Below, in pieces: positions 18,472-26,451 of a stretch of 64,000 nt of DNA. Location: the NCBI RefSeq assembly GCF_002950945.1, contig NZ_CP012673.1:310001-374000 (forward strand). Reading direction: 5' to 3'. Each line of letters opens with the position of its first letter. Positions within the stretch are counted from its first letter, which is position 1. A program made the translations under genes and the position numbers. Source of the DNA: Sorangium cellulosum (lineage in GTDB: Bacteria > Myxococcota_A > Polyangia > Polyangiales > Polyangiaceae). The notes beneath the pieces are model-generated. The model had not been told where the DNA came from. It did not search any database and saw only the letters and a list, made by a program, of their open reading frames with translations.

Positions 18472-20049
18472 TCAGCGCACGCACCTCGCCCAGGCTGCCG
18501 TGAAGTAATTCCACTTGCCGCTGGCGCCGGCGTTGAACCCGGTGAAGCCGTCGTCGAAGTTGAGGGCCCACGCCGCCGACGCGCTCCGCGCGGCCGCGTG
18601 GGAGCCCCAGTACCAGTCATTGCTCCGGGCACCGTACTGCGTGTCGGGGAACATCGTCCGGTGGATCGAGGGCGCCACCAGCGCCTCGTCGACGAGGGTC
18701 GCCAGCTCCCGGATGCTCGGCAAGCGCCAGGCGTGGTCGTTCAGGTCGAGCGTCGCACAGTAGCTCTTCGCCTCCTCCCACGTCATCGTGGTCGGTGAAT
18801 ACCCCTGCTGCCAGATCAGCCCTGTGTAGTTGTCTCTCACCTCTCCTTGCGACACGACGGTGTACTGGTCGGGCGGCGCCACGGCCGGGCTGCTCGGCGC
18901 CTCCCCCGCGCCGTTGCCCCGCACGCAGCGCAGGCTCGCCGCGTTCGCCTTGGAGTAGGCGTTGCTGACGATCCCGTCGCTCAGGTTGAAGGCCCAGGCG
19001 AAGTCGCGATCGCGCCCGGCGCCGGCCTGCCGGATCGTGAGGATCCAGTCGGACGACGTCTTGTGGAAGCCCCCCCGCGCTCCCGGGAACGCGGTCCTGT
19101 CGATGGCTGGGCTCCGGGTGAAGTCCACGAGCGACGTCATCTCGATGCGCGTGGGAAGACGCCAGTCGGAGAACCCGCCGAGCGTCAGAGATTCGCAGTA
19201 GCTGATCGCCTGGTCCCACGTGTACACGTCCGCGGGAGGGCTCTGCTGCCAGTCGAGGCACGTGACGTCGTCGTGCACCACGCCGCCGCCGAGATCGGTG
19301 TAGCTCGCGGGGTTGGGCAGGCCGCTGCCCGCCGGATTCGGCATCGGCCAGCACGCCCATTTGTGCGAGCCGCACGCGGCGGCCCTGCCGCAGGTGTCGG
19401 TCGCTCCGCCCGCGCCGCCGCCGCCCGCGCCGCCGCCGCCGCCCTCTCCCGGCGCTCCGCCGTCCCCTGGCCCGCCTCCGCCCGCGGCCCCCGTCCCGGC
19501 GCCGCCCGAGCCGGCGCCGCCCGAGCCGGCGCCCTCCACCGGCACGAGCTCGATGTAGTCGACCTTCAGGTCATGGCCCGACGCGGAGGAGTTCTTGCCC
19601 GTGACCTGGAACGAGAACTCGACATCGCCGGAGAGCGCCTTCTCCCCGAGCGTCGCCGTCGTCCAGCTGTCGCCCGTGGACGAGCTGTAAGCGTCGAGGC
19701 TCCCCACCGTCGAGCCGGCCACCTTGACGTCGTACCTGCCGTATACGTTCCGCTTGGCGTAGCGGAGGACGATCTTGTACGTGCCAGCCTCGACCGACGT
19801 CGAGAACTTGAAGAAGTCGCCGCTCTGGCTGGCACGGAGCTTCACGTTGCCCGAGCTGGTCTCGATCCTGTCGCCGGAGGAGATCGACCACGACTGCGCC
19901 TCGGCCTCGATCCTGACGGCGCTGAGCGCGTCGCTCAGCGAGCCCACGTCCATGGTGTCCGCGTCCACGGAGCCATCGTCCGCGGCGACGCAGCCGACGA
20001 GGCCGATCGACAGCAATGCACCGAAAGCGTAAGTGTACTTGAAGATCAT
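18472..20049 (-). CDS. Carbohydrate-binding lipoprotein with two DUF1566 domains
   Basis: 525 residues. The lipoprotein signal is GALLSIGLVGC. A carbohydrate-binding-module-like beta-sandwich (about 45-171; AGTYKIVLRYAKRNVYGRYD, LKVDYIELVPVEG) is followed by a Gly-rich linker (172-218) and two DUF1566 repeats (about 235-375, CLDWQQSPPADVYTWDQAIS, SDWRLPTRIEM; about 390-525, TGLIWQQ, AWRLPSIRELATLVDE). DUF1566 is a C-type-lectin-like fold used on surface proteins. ATG 20049 follows GGTGAAACC; an ATG 15 bp earlier is less likely. The N-terminal 170 residues are almost the same as in the pectate lyase gene upstream, a recent duplication. Confidence 0.8.
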   Translation of the reverse strand: MIFKYTYAFGALLSIGLVGCVAADDGSVDADTMDVGSLSDALSAVRIEAEAQSWSISSGDRIETSSGNVKLRASQSGDFFKFSTSVEAGTYKIVLRYAKRNVYGRYDVKVAGSTVGSLDAYSSSTGDSWTTATLGEKALSGDVEFSFQVTGKNSSASGHDLKVDYIELVPVEGAGSGGAGSGGAGTGAAGGGGPGDGGAPGEGGGGGAGGGGAGGATDTCGRAAACGSHKWACWPMPNPAGSGLPNPASYTDLGGGVVHDDVTCLDWQQSPPADVYTWDQAISYCESLTLGGFSDWRLPTRIEMTSLVDFTRSPAIDRTAFPGARGGFHKTSSDWILTIRQAGAGRDRDFAWAFNLSDGIVSNAYSKANAASLRCVRGNGAGEAPSSPAVAPPDQYTVVSQGEVRDNYTGLIWQQGYSPTTMTWEEAKSYCATLDLNDHAWRLPSIRELATLVDEALVAPSIHRTMFPDTQYGARSNDWYWGSHAAARSASAAWALNFDDGFTGFNAGASGKWNYFTAAWARCVR

Positions 20050-20193
20050 GGTTTCACCATTCAATAATTTAAGTATACGCGAGGCCGAGGTGCTCGTTTG
20101 AGGTCGTCCGACACTGCAGGCTCGCTGCGCTCCGGCTCGACCAGCGCTCCACCGCGCGGTTCACCAGAGACATGAGGCAAAGCGCGGGCCACA
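19521..20193 (-). repeat. Duplicated segment, copy A (promoter + signal + CBM)
   Basis: Matches 21168-21827 at an offset of 1647 bp with only scattered substitutions. It covers the carbohydrate-binding module, signal peptide, RBS and about 140 bp of upstream DNA including the -10 element. Copy A has a 10-base insertion (GCGCGGTTCA) near 20154-20163 relative to copy B. Confidence 0.8.
20072..20077 (-). promoter_or_regulatory. Candidate -10 element, DUF1566 lipoprotein gene
   Basis: Reverse-strand TATACT lies 22 bases before ATG 20049 and is retained unchanged in the duplicated copy at 21719-21724. No strong -35 is visible. Its AT-rich position in GC-rich DNA and its conservation are the evidence. 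Confidence 0.4.
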
Positions 20194-20520
20194 CGGTCAC
20201 CTCAGCTCCTTCCTCTTCCTCTCGTGATCCAGGTGAGCCGAGGCGCCCGAGATCAATCACGGGTCCTTCGCCTTTTTTTGCTTCTCTAACCGATCGCTCA
20301 GGAATGTATTTTTGTGCTGAGGAACGATGAAAAGTTACATGCGCCGGCGGCCACGAGGGGTGAGGTCGCCTGATGCCCACAGCTGAGGAGGGATGGGCAC
20401 ACCGGCGCTGCTCGGGCGCCGTTCGAGGTGGGCTATGATTCACGCGCTGGCGCAAGGAGCGGGGCAGCCGGCGCGCATCGATCGGATGGCGTCGGGCTGC
20501 CCCGCGGCGGCGCTGGCCGG
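20194..20520. other. Intergenic region with AT-rich patch
   Basis: 327 bp between the end of the pectate lyase gene and the duplicated promoter block. A low-GC patch at 20265-20340 contains TTTTTTT and several short A/T runs, unlike its surroundings. It could hold a terminator or upstream promoter elements, but no stem or consensus is clear. Confidence 0.35.
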
Positions 20521-21696
20521 TCAGTACTGGGTGTTGTTCGAGGTGGAGATGTTCGACGAGCTCACGCCGATGAACGGCGAATTACCGATCTGGCTGTAGC
20601 GGGTGTTCGTCATCGTCACGGTGCTCGTGCTGCTGTCCGTCCTGAAGATGGACTCTTTCATCTTCGAGATGTCGCACCGGTCGATGATGACGTCGACCTT
20701 GAAGGTGGTGCCGCCGTTCTGCCGGATGAACTTGCCCGCGTTGGTCGCCTTGAAGTTCGAGACCTTGAACGTGCTGGCCGCGTTGATCTGGAAGACCTTG
20801 TCGTCCCCGTCCTTCGCGGAGCCGCCGTCGATGACAACGGTGCCGGATCCCTTGACCGTCAACGCGTCCTCACCGATGTCCTCCCAGACGACGTTCTCGA
20901 GCGTGACGTTGCCGTAGGTGTGGATGCCGTCGGCGGCCGGCGCGCCGAGGACGACGTTCTTCAGCTTCGCGCCGTCTTCGAGCTTGAACACCGGCTTCTG
21001 CCCTTCGCCCTGGCTGCCGTCGCCGAGCGTGTCGGCGTCCGCGATGAACCGCTTGCCGCCGCCGTCGAACGTCTCGCCGGCCTTCACGACGATGGTCGAC
21101 TTCACGACCCCGCCGCTCCCGGTCGTCGTCGTGCCGCCCGAGTCAGCGCCGCCCGAGTCAGCGCCGTCCGAGCCGGCGCCCTCCACCGGCACGAGCTCGA
21201 TGTAGTCGACCTTCAGGTCATGGCCCGACGCGGAGGAGCTCTTGCCCGTGACCTGGAACGAGAACTCGACATTGCCAGAGAGCGCCTTCTCCCCGAGCGT
21301 CGCCGTCGTCCAGCTGTCGCCCGTGGACGAGCTGTAGGCGTCGAGGCTCCCCACCGTCGAGCCGGCCACCTTGACGTCGTACTTGCCGTATACGTTCCGC
21401 TTGGCGTAGCGGAGGACGATCTTGTACGTGCCAGCCTCGACCGACGTCGAGAACTTGAAGAAGTCGCCGCTCTGGCTGGCACGGAGCTTCACGTTGCCCG
21501 AGTTGGTCTCGACTTTGTCTCCGGAGGAGATCGACCACGACTGCGCCTCGGCCTCGACCCTGACGGTGCTGAGCGCGTCGCTCAGCGAGTCCACGTCCAT
21601 GGTGTCCGCGTCCACGGAGCCATCGTCCGCGGCGACGCAGCCGACGAGACCGAGCGACAGCAATGCACCGAAAGCGTAAGTGTACTTGAAGCTCAT
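20521..21696 (-). CDS. Pectate lyase family 3 lipoprotein with CBM
   Basis: 391 residues that probably cleave polygalacturonate by beta-elimination outside the cell. The lipoprotein signal (GALLSLGLVGC) and CBM-like domain (about 45-171) match the DUF1566 gene downstream. A Ser/Asp/Gly linker leads into a PL3 domain from about 200 (VVKAGETFDGGGKRFIADAD, GQKPVFKLEDGAKLKNVVLG, DGIHTYGNVTLENVVWEDIG, DALTVKGSG), the canonical PL3 parallel beta-helix series with the conserved acidic residues that bind Ca2+. AAAGGTGG precedes ATG 21696. The lipid anchor plus CBM suggests polysaccharide degradation at the cell surface. Confidence 0.85.
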   Translation of the reverse strand: MSFKYTYAFGALLSLGLVGCVAADDGSVDADTMDVDSLSDALSTVRVEAEAQSWSISSGDKVETNSGNVKLRASQSGDFFKFSTSVEAGTYKIVLRYAKRNVYGKYDVKVAGSTVGSLDAYSSSTGDSWTTATLGEKALSGNVEFSFQVTGKSSSASGHDLKVDYIELVPVEGAGSDGADSGGADSGGTTTTGSGGVVKSTIVVKAGETFDGGGKRFIADADTLGDGSQGEGQKPVFKLEDGAKLKNVVLGAPAADGIHTYGNVTLENVVWEDIGEDALTVKGSGTVVIDGGSAKDGDDKVFQINAASTFKVSNFKATNAGKFIRQNGGTTFKVDVIIDRCDISKMKESIFRTDSSTSTVTMTNTRYSQIGNSPFIGVSSSNISTSNNTQY

Positions 21697-21827
21697 GGTT
21701 CCACCTTTCAATGATTTAAGTATACGCGAGGTCGAGCTGCTCGTTTGAGGTCGTCCGATACCGCAGGATCGCTGCGCTCCGGCTCGACCAGCGCTCCACC
21801 AGAGACATAATGCAACGCGCGAGCCAC
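21168..21827 (-). repeat. Duplicated segment, copy B (promoter + signal + CBM)
   Basis: The counterpart of 19521-20193. Homology starts abruptly in the Gly/Ser linker codons and runs through the module, signal peptide and upstream promoter, then fades around 21827. This fixes the unit that was duplicated. Confidence 0.8.
21719..21724 (-). promoter_or_regulatory. Candidate -10 element, pectate lyase gene
   Basis: Reverse-strand TATACT, 22 bases before ATG 21696, conserved with the paralogous promoter at 20072-20077. The two genes may therefore respond to the same signal. Confidence 0.4.
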
Positions 21828-22031
21828 GTGGCGGCTGCGGTCCACGTCAATAGATCATCGCAGTGCCGCTGCAAACTCGTTGCGAAAGGCCCTCTTTTAT
21901 CCGCTCCGGACGACGGCTCTGTCGCCGCCGTCACGCGGGGCGTCAACCGCGTCAACCGGCGGTTGACATTTGACAGTGCCCTCTGTTCTTGACGCCCAGG
22001 ACGGATCGATCTCTGCTGGACCTCACTTTAC

Positions 22032-22919
22032 ATGCACCTCTTCACGAAGCTTCCGAAACCTTTCCTCGGCCTCATCAAGCTCTGTCGCGTCGAGGAGTTT
22101 TACGGCAACACGATCGCGCTGGTCGCCCTGGGCGCGGTCTTCGCGCCGCGGCTCTCGGCGCTCGACATCGCCCTCCTGTTCGCGGCCAACTTGCTGCTCA
22201 CCGTCTTTGCCTTCGCCATCAACGATGTGGAGGACGCCGAGGACGACGCCCGCGACCCGCGCAAGGCCGCGCGGAACCCGGTCAGCGCCCGGCTGCTCGG
22301 GCGCCCCGCGGCCGTCGCCGCGAGCTGGCTCGCGGCCCTCGCCGGCCTGGGGCTGCTGCTGCGCTTCGGCCCCTCGGTCGTCCTCCTTGGGTGCCTCAAC
22401 ATCGCGCTGGGCTTCGTGTACTCGGTGAAGCGCGTCCGCCTCAAGGCGCTGCCCTTCGTCGACCTCATCTCGCATGGCCTGTTCCTGGGCACGCTCCAGT
22501 TCCTCACGACCGTACGTGCGGGGGCGCCCGCGGTGCCCGCGGCCGCCGTGCTGGGCGCCTGCCTCATCTGCGCCGTGTCGATGACCGGCGATCTCTGGAA
22601 CGAGATCCGCGATTACGACGTCGATCGCCGGACCGGGATACGCAACACGGCGTCCGTGCTCGACGTCCGGCGGATCGAGCCGTTGCTGCCCCATCTGTTC
22701 GTGTGGCCCTCGGCGGGCATCTCGCTGCTCGTCGCGATTTCGCTGTCCGGCGCCCAGCGCGTCGCCGCGCTCCTCCTCGCGCTCGCCTGCGGCGTCGTGT
22801 TCGCGCTCCTCCCTGCCCGCGCGAAGAAGCTCCTGGTCACCGATCAGGCCCAGCCCGCCGCTGCCCTCGGCGGGCTGCTCCTCCTCGTCATGCTGCGCGC
22901 CGCGCCCCTCGCCGGATGA
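22032..22919 (+). CDS. UbiA family prenyltransferase
   Basis: 295 residues, an integral membrane protein with about eight hydrophobic helices. Both aspartate-rich motifs of UbiA enzymes are present: NDVEDAEDD near residue 63 and GDLWNEIRDYDVDRRTG near residue 185. These bind Mg-diphosphate of the prenyl donor. The family transfers polyprenyl groups to aromatic or other acceptors (quinones, haem, chlorophyll, lipids); the acceptor here is unknown. It overlaps the next gene by 4 bp (ATGA), so it is coupled to an ABHD18-like hydrolase, a pairing that hints at a lipid-modification step. Confidence 0.85.
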   Translation: MHLFTKLPKPFLGLIKLCRVEEFYGNTIALVALGAVFAPRLSALDIALLFAANLLLTVFAFAINDVEDAEDDARDPRKAARNPVSARLLGRPAAVAASWLAALAGLGLLLRFGPSVVLLGCLNIALGFVYSVKRVRLKALPFVDLISHGLFLGTLQFLTTVRAGAPAVPAAAVLGACLICAVSMTGDLWNEIRDYDVDRRTGIRNTASVLDVRRIEPLLPHLFVWPSAGISLLVAISLSGAQRVAALLLALACGVVFALLPARAKKLLVTDQAQPAAALGGLLLLVMLRAAPLAG

Positions 22920-23914
22920 CCGCGGTGGGGCCGGCGACGCGGGTGCACTGGGTGGACGCGCTCTTCGCGCGGCTCGTCCTCTCACGGGAGCCCCGGTATT
23001 TCGAGGACGGCTGGGGCCCTTCCGCGCTGCTCGACGAGCTCACGCGGCCCCCGCCAGGCGCGGCCCCCCCGTCGCTCGGCGATGTCGCGCTGGGGCTGCC
23101 TGCGCGGGAGGGGCGGCTCTGCGTGCAAGAGGGCCAGTGCACGAGCCCGGCCATCGGACCGGAGCTGCCCCAGGCGTGCTGGACGATGCGCTTTCAGATC
23201 CTCCTGCCCTCCGGCGCCGGGCCCCGGCCGCCCATGTGCGTCCTGCTGGCCGGGTCCGGGGATCAGGCTTATTCCCTGCGGCGGCCGCTCGGAGCAGCGC
23301 TCGCCCGGCATGGCGTGGGGACCTTGCTGCCAGAGCAGCCCTATTGCGGCAGGCGCAGGCCGCCCGCGCAGCGAGGGGCCGCGGTGCGCACCGTGGCGGA
23401 CTTGCTCCTGATGCTGCGCGCGGCGTCGCTGGAGGCGATCGCGCTGTCCCGGTGGCTGCTCGCGCGGGGCCACGACAAGGTGTGTCTCTCCGGGTATAGC
23501 CTCGGCGGCAGCCTCGCCGCGCACGCCGCCGCGCAGAGCGCGCTGCCGCTGGCCGTCGTGCCGGTCGCCGCGGCGCACGCGCTCGACGCCGTCTTCCGGG
23601 AGGGCGTGCTGCAAGAGATGGCCGACTGGGAAGCGCTGGGGAGCGGCGGCGGCCCGCGCGAGGCGCGACGGCGGCTCCTCGAGGTGCTCGGCGCGGCGTC
23701 CATCACGGCCCTGCCGCCGCTCGCTGACCCGCGCCGCGCCATCCTGCTGCACGCGGCCGAGGACGGCTTCGTGCCGCCGAGCTCCACCCTGCGTCTGGCC
23801 GAGCACTGGCGCGGCGCCGAGCTGCGCCCCTTGCGCGGCGGCCACGTCAGCGCCTTCTTCACCGGCCGCCGCGCGACCGCGCGCGCCATCCTCGACGCGC
23901 TCGCGCGGCTATAG
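22916..23914 (+). CDS. ABHD18-like (DUF2048) alpha/beta hydrolase
   Basis: 332 residues, cytoplasmic. The central nucleophile motif is GYSLGG, preceded by LLPEQPYCGRRRPPAQRGAA, which matches the QPYYG.R.P segment of DUF2048/ABHD18 proteins. A late Asp (AEDGFVPP) and His (GGHVSAF) complete a plausible Ser-Asp-His triad. The substrate is unknown; eukaryotic ABHD18 has been linked to lipid metabolism. The start codon overlaps the UbiA stop, so translation is coupled. The frame is open far upstream only because it shadows the UbiA gene. Confidence 0.75.
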   Translation: MTAVGPATRVHWVDALFARLVLSREPRYFEDGWGPSALLDELTRPPPGAAPPSLGDVALGLPAREGRLCVQEGQCTSPAIGPELPQACWTMRFQILLPSGAGPRPPMCVLLAGSGDQAYSLRRPLGAALARHGVGTLLPEQPYCGRRRPPAQRGAAVRTVADLLLMLRAASLEAIALSRWLLARGHDKVCLSGYSLGGSLAAHAAAQSALPLAVVPVAAAHALDAVFREGVLQEMADWEALGSGGGPREARRRLLEVLGAASITALPPLADPRRAILLHAAEDGFVPPSSTLRLAEHWRGAELRPLRGGHVSAFFTGRRATARAILDALARL

Positions 23915-24055
23915 GCCCGCTGCGGCGCGCCCCGGGTCGGAATGCATGCTGGGCGACGCAGCGCGCCTTCCTTGCAGGCGGGGACGAATACGATGCGTTC
24001 GTCATCGCGCCGTCCTCGGTCGACGTCAGGCGAGCGCAGCGCCGTCGCCGCGCGT

Positions 24056-24090
24056 CGCGTGTCGCGTGTCGCGCGTCGCGCGTCGCGCGT
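24056..24090. repeat. Five-copy heptamer tandem repeat
   Basis: Units CGCGTGT, CGCGTGT, CGCGCGT, CGCGCGT, CGCGCGT directly upstream of the GNAT gene. Short slippage-prone repeats near a start can vary between strains and alter promoter spacing. An effect here is speculative. Confidence 0.55.
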
Positions 24091-24111
24091 ACTCGGCTAT
24101 AGTGCGGCGCC

Positions 24112-24981
24112 ATGTTCGCAGACGTCGAGCTCGCAGCCCGTATCGATCAGGCCGAGGCCCACCTGTGCATCGCGATCGCGACCGCGGTCCGGGAGCACCA
24201 CCCGGACACGGGCGTGCTCATCGCGCCCTTCGCGGGCGGCGCGGCGACCTACCTGCGCCCCCAGTCGCCCCTCAACAAGGTGATCGGCGCGGGCTTCGCC
24301 GGCCCGCTCGACGAGCGCGCGCTCGCCGCGGTCGAAGCGCCGTTCTGGTCGCGCGGCGAGCCGGTGCGCGTCGAGCTCGCGACCCTGGCCTCACCGGAGG
24401 TCGGGGCGCAGCTGACCGCGAGGGGCTACCAGCTGCGCGGCTTCGAGAACGTGCTCGGGCTGCCGCTCGCGGCGCCGCGCGCTCGGGGAGGCGAGGCGGC
24501 CGGCCAGGGAGGCGAGGCGGCCGGCATCTCCATCGAGGTCGTGGACGCGGCCGCGGACGCCACCTGGCTCGACGTCGCGGTGAGCGGCGCCGCCGAGCCC
24601 GACGTGGGCGGCGCCGGCGCCGAGGTCGTGCCGCGCGCGGCGCTCGAGCAGGTGTACCTCGACTTCGTGCGCGCGGCCGGGTTCCGCCGCTACCTCGCCC
24701 GGATCGACGGGCAGCCGGCCGGGGCAGCGACGCTGCGCCTGGACGGCAGCGTCGCGCTCTTCTGCGGCGCCGCGACGCTGCCCGCGTGGCGGCGGCGCGG
24801 CGTCCAGACCGCGCTCCTGCGGGCGCGCCTCGCCGACGCGCGCGCGGCGGGCTGCGAGGTCGCCGCCGTGACCACCGAGCCGGGCTCGCGGTCCCAGCTC
24901 AACGTCACGCGCCAGGGGTTCGCGCTGCTCTACGCGCGGGCGATCCTCATCCGCGAGGCGCCCGGCGGCGACAGCGGATAA
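24112..24981 (+). CDS. GNAT family N-acetyltransferase
   Basis: 289 residues. The C-terminal GNAT fold (about 140-285) includes GAATLRLDGSVALFCGAATL followed by PAWRRRGVQTALLRARLADA, the acetyl-CoA-binding R/Q-x-x-G-x-G/A-type loop, and a final strand LYARAILI. The N-terminal 130 residues form a degenerate related half (SGEPVRVELATLASPEVGAQ-like strands), also seen in the paralogue at 40403-41242. A Gly/Ala-rich repeat (GGEAAGQGGEAAG) lies between the halves. Substrate unknown. The multicopper oxidase follows after 15 bp, possibly in one transcript. Confidence 0.75.
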   Translation: MFADVELAARIDQAEAHLCIAIATAVREHHPDTGVLIAPFAGGAATYLRPQSPLNKVIGAGFAGPLDERALAAVEAPFWSRGEPVRVELATLASPEVGAQLTARGYQLRGFENVLGLPLAAPRARGGEAAGQGGEAAGISIEVVDAAADATWLDVAVSGAAEPDVGGAGAEVVPRAALEQVYLDFVRAAGFRRYLARIDGQPAGAATLRLDGSVALFCGAATLPAWRRRGVQTALLRARLADARAAGCEVAAVTTEPGSRSQLNVTRQGFALLYARAILIREAPGGDSG

Positions 24982-24996
24982 GATCCGCGACCGCTT

Positions 24997-26421
24997 ATGC
25001 CCAGCAACACCCTGCCGCCCCTCTCCTGCCTCTGCCTCTTGCTTGCCGCCGCCGCCCTCGGCTGCGCGGAGGAACCCCCGTCCCAGCCCGAAGGGTGGGA
25101 CCGCGCGGTGGCGCTGCGCCCCGCGCGCGACCTCGACGACAGGCCGGAGGTCGTCGAGGTCGACCTGACGGCGAAGGTAGCGGACGTGGAGATCGTGCCC
25201 GGCACGGCGACGCCCGCGTGGACCTACGACGGCGGCATCCCCGGGCCGCTCCTCCGCGCCAGGGCCGGCGATCGTGTGATCGTCCACTTCCGCAACGAGC
25301 TCGCCGCGCCCACGACCATCCACTGGCACGGCGTGCGCCTGCAGGCGGCGATGGATGGCGCGCCCGGGCACAGCCAGCCCGAGACGCCGCCCGGCGGCAG
25401 CTTCACCTACGACTTCGTCGTGCCCGACGCGGGGCTGTTCTGGTACCACCCGCACGTCGACTCCGCCGTGCAGTCCGGCAATGGCCTCTACGGCGCGCTG
25501 CTCGTCGACGATCCGGGCGAGCCCGCGGACCTCGGCGACGAGCTCGTCCTCGTGCTCAGCGACATCGACGTGCGCGAGGACGGCGCGCTCGGGGACCCGG
25601 CGTCGGGCGGCAACCTCGGCACGGTGTTCGGGCGCGAGGGCAGCCACCTGCTCGTCAACGGCCGGGTCAACCCGGTGATCGAGGCGCGCGCCGGGCTCCG
25701 GCAGCGGTGGCGCGTCGTCAACGCGGCGAAGAGCCGTTATTACCAGCTCGCGCTCGCGGATCACCGCTTCACCCGCATCGGCGGCGACGGCGGGCTGATG
25801 GAGCGCCCCGTCGAGGCGGACATGCTGCTCGTCGCCCCGGGCGAGCGCGCCGACGTGCTGGTCGCGCCGCGCGGCGCGCCGGGGGCGACGCTCTCGGTGC
25901 GGTGGGTGCCGTACGACCGCGGTTACGGCTCGACCTTCGCGCGGCCCGAGGTCGAGGCCTTCCGCATCCACCTCGCGGAAGCGCCGGAGGCGGAGGACCA
26001 GCCGCTCCCGGAGATCGCCCGGTCGATCCAGGCGCTCGACCCGGCGGCGGCGAGGCGCGTCGACCTGCAGCTCACGCAGCGGGAGGGCCCGGGCGACCTC
26101 GAGATGGGCATCAACGGCGTGCCGTCCTGGGAGGCCGAGCCGCTCGTCGCGGCGGTGGGCGACACCGAGGTGTGGACGGTCGAGAACACGATGGCGTTCG
26201 ACCACCCGTTCCACCTGCACGGCTTCTTCTTCCAGGTGCTCGGCGACGACGGCCTGCCGGTCAGGCCGATGGAGTGGAAGGACACGGTGAACGTGCCCGT
26301 GGACGGCGCGACGCGGTTCGTCGTCCGTTACGACAACCGGCCCGGCATGTGGATGTTCCACTGCCACATCCTCGATCACGCCGAGGCCGGGATGATGGGT
26401 ATGCTGAACGTCACGCAGTGA
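24997..26421 (+). CDS. Multicopper oxidase lipoprotein
   Basis: 474 residues, probably anchored outside the cytoplasm (signal ending LLAAAALGC). All four copper-binding His clusters are visible: IHWHGVRLQ, WYHPHVDSA, HPFHLHGFFFQVL and MFHCHILDHAEAGMMG. The last contains the type-1 Cys with a downstream axial Met. This indicates a working laccase- or CueO-like enzyme that oxidises phenols or Cu(I)/Fe(II) with O2 reduced to water. There is no Met-rich CueO insert, so a laccase-type substrate is as likely. It is separate from the copper-linked MbnP/MbnH genes 32 kb away. Confidence 0.9.
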   Translation: MPSNTLPPLSCLCLLLAAAALGCAEEPPSQPEGWDRAVALRPARDLDDRPEVVEVDLTAKVADVEIVPGTATPAWTYDGGIPGPLLRARAGDRVIVHFRNELAAPTTIHWHGVRLQAAMDGAPGHSQPETPPGGSFTYDFVVPDAGLFWYHPHVDSAVQSGNGLYGALLVDDPGEPADLGDELVLVLSDIDVREDGALGDPASGGNLGTVFGREGSHLLVNGRVNPVIEARAGLRQRWRVVNAAKSRYYQLALADHRFTRIGGDGGLMERPVEADMLLVAPGERADVLVAPRGAPGATLSVRWVPYDRGYGSTFARPEVEAFRIHLAEAPEAEDQPLPEIARSIQALDPAAARRVDLQLTQREGPGDLEMGINGVPSWEAEPLVAAVGDTEVWTVENTMAFDHPFHLHGFFFQVLGDDGLPVRPMEWKDTVNVPVDGATRFVVRYDNRPGMWMFHCHILDHAEAGMMGMLNVTQ

Positions 26422-26451
26422 GGGCGCGCGGCGCGCTCAGGCGAGTACCGC

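Noticed and set aside
24391..26379. A 662-codon reverse frame opposite the GNAT and multicopper oxidase genes
   Set aside because: The opposite strand has complete copper motifs and a GNAT fold. The reverse product is Arg/His/Glu-rich noise.
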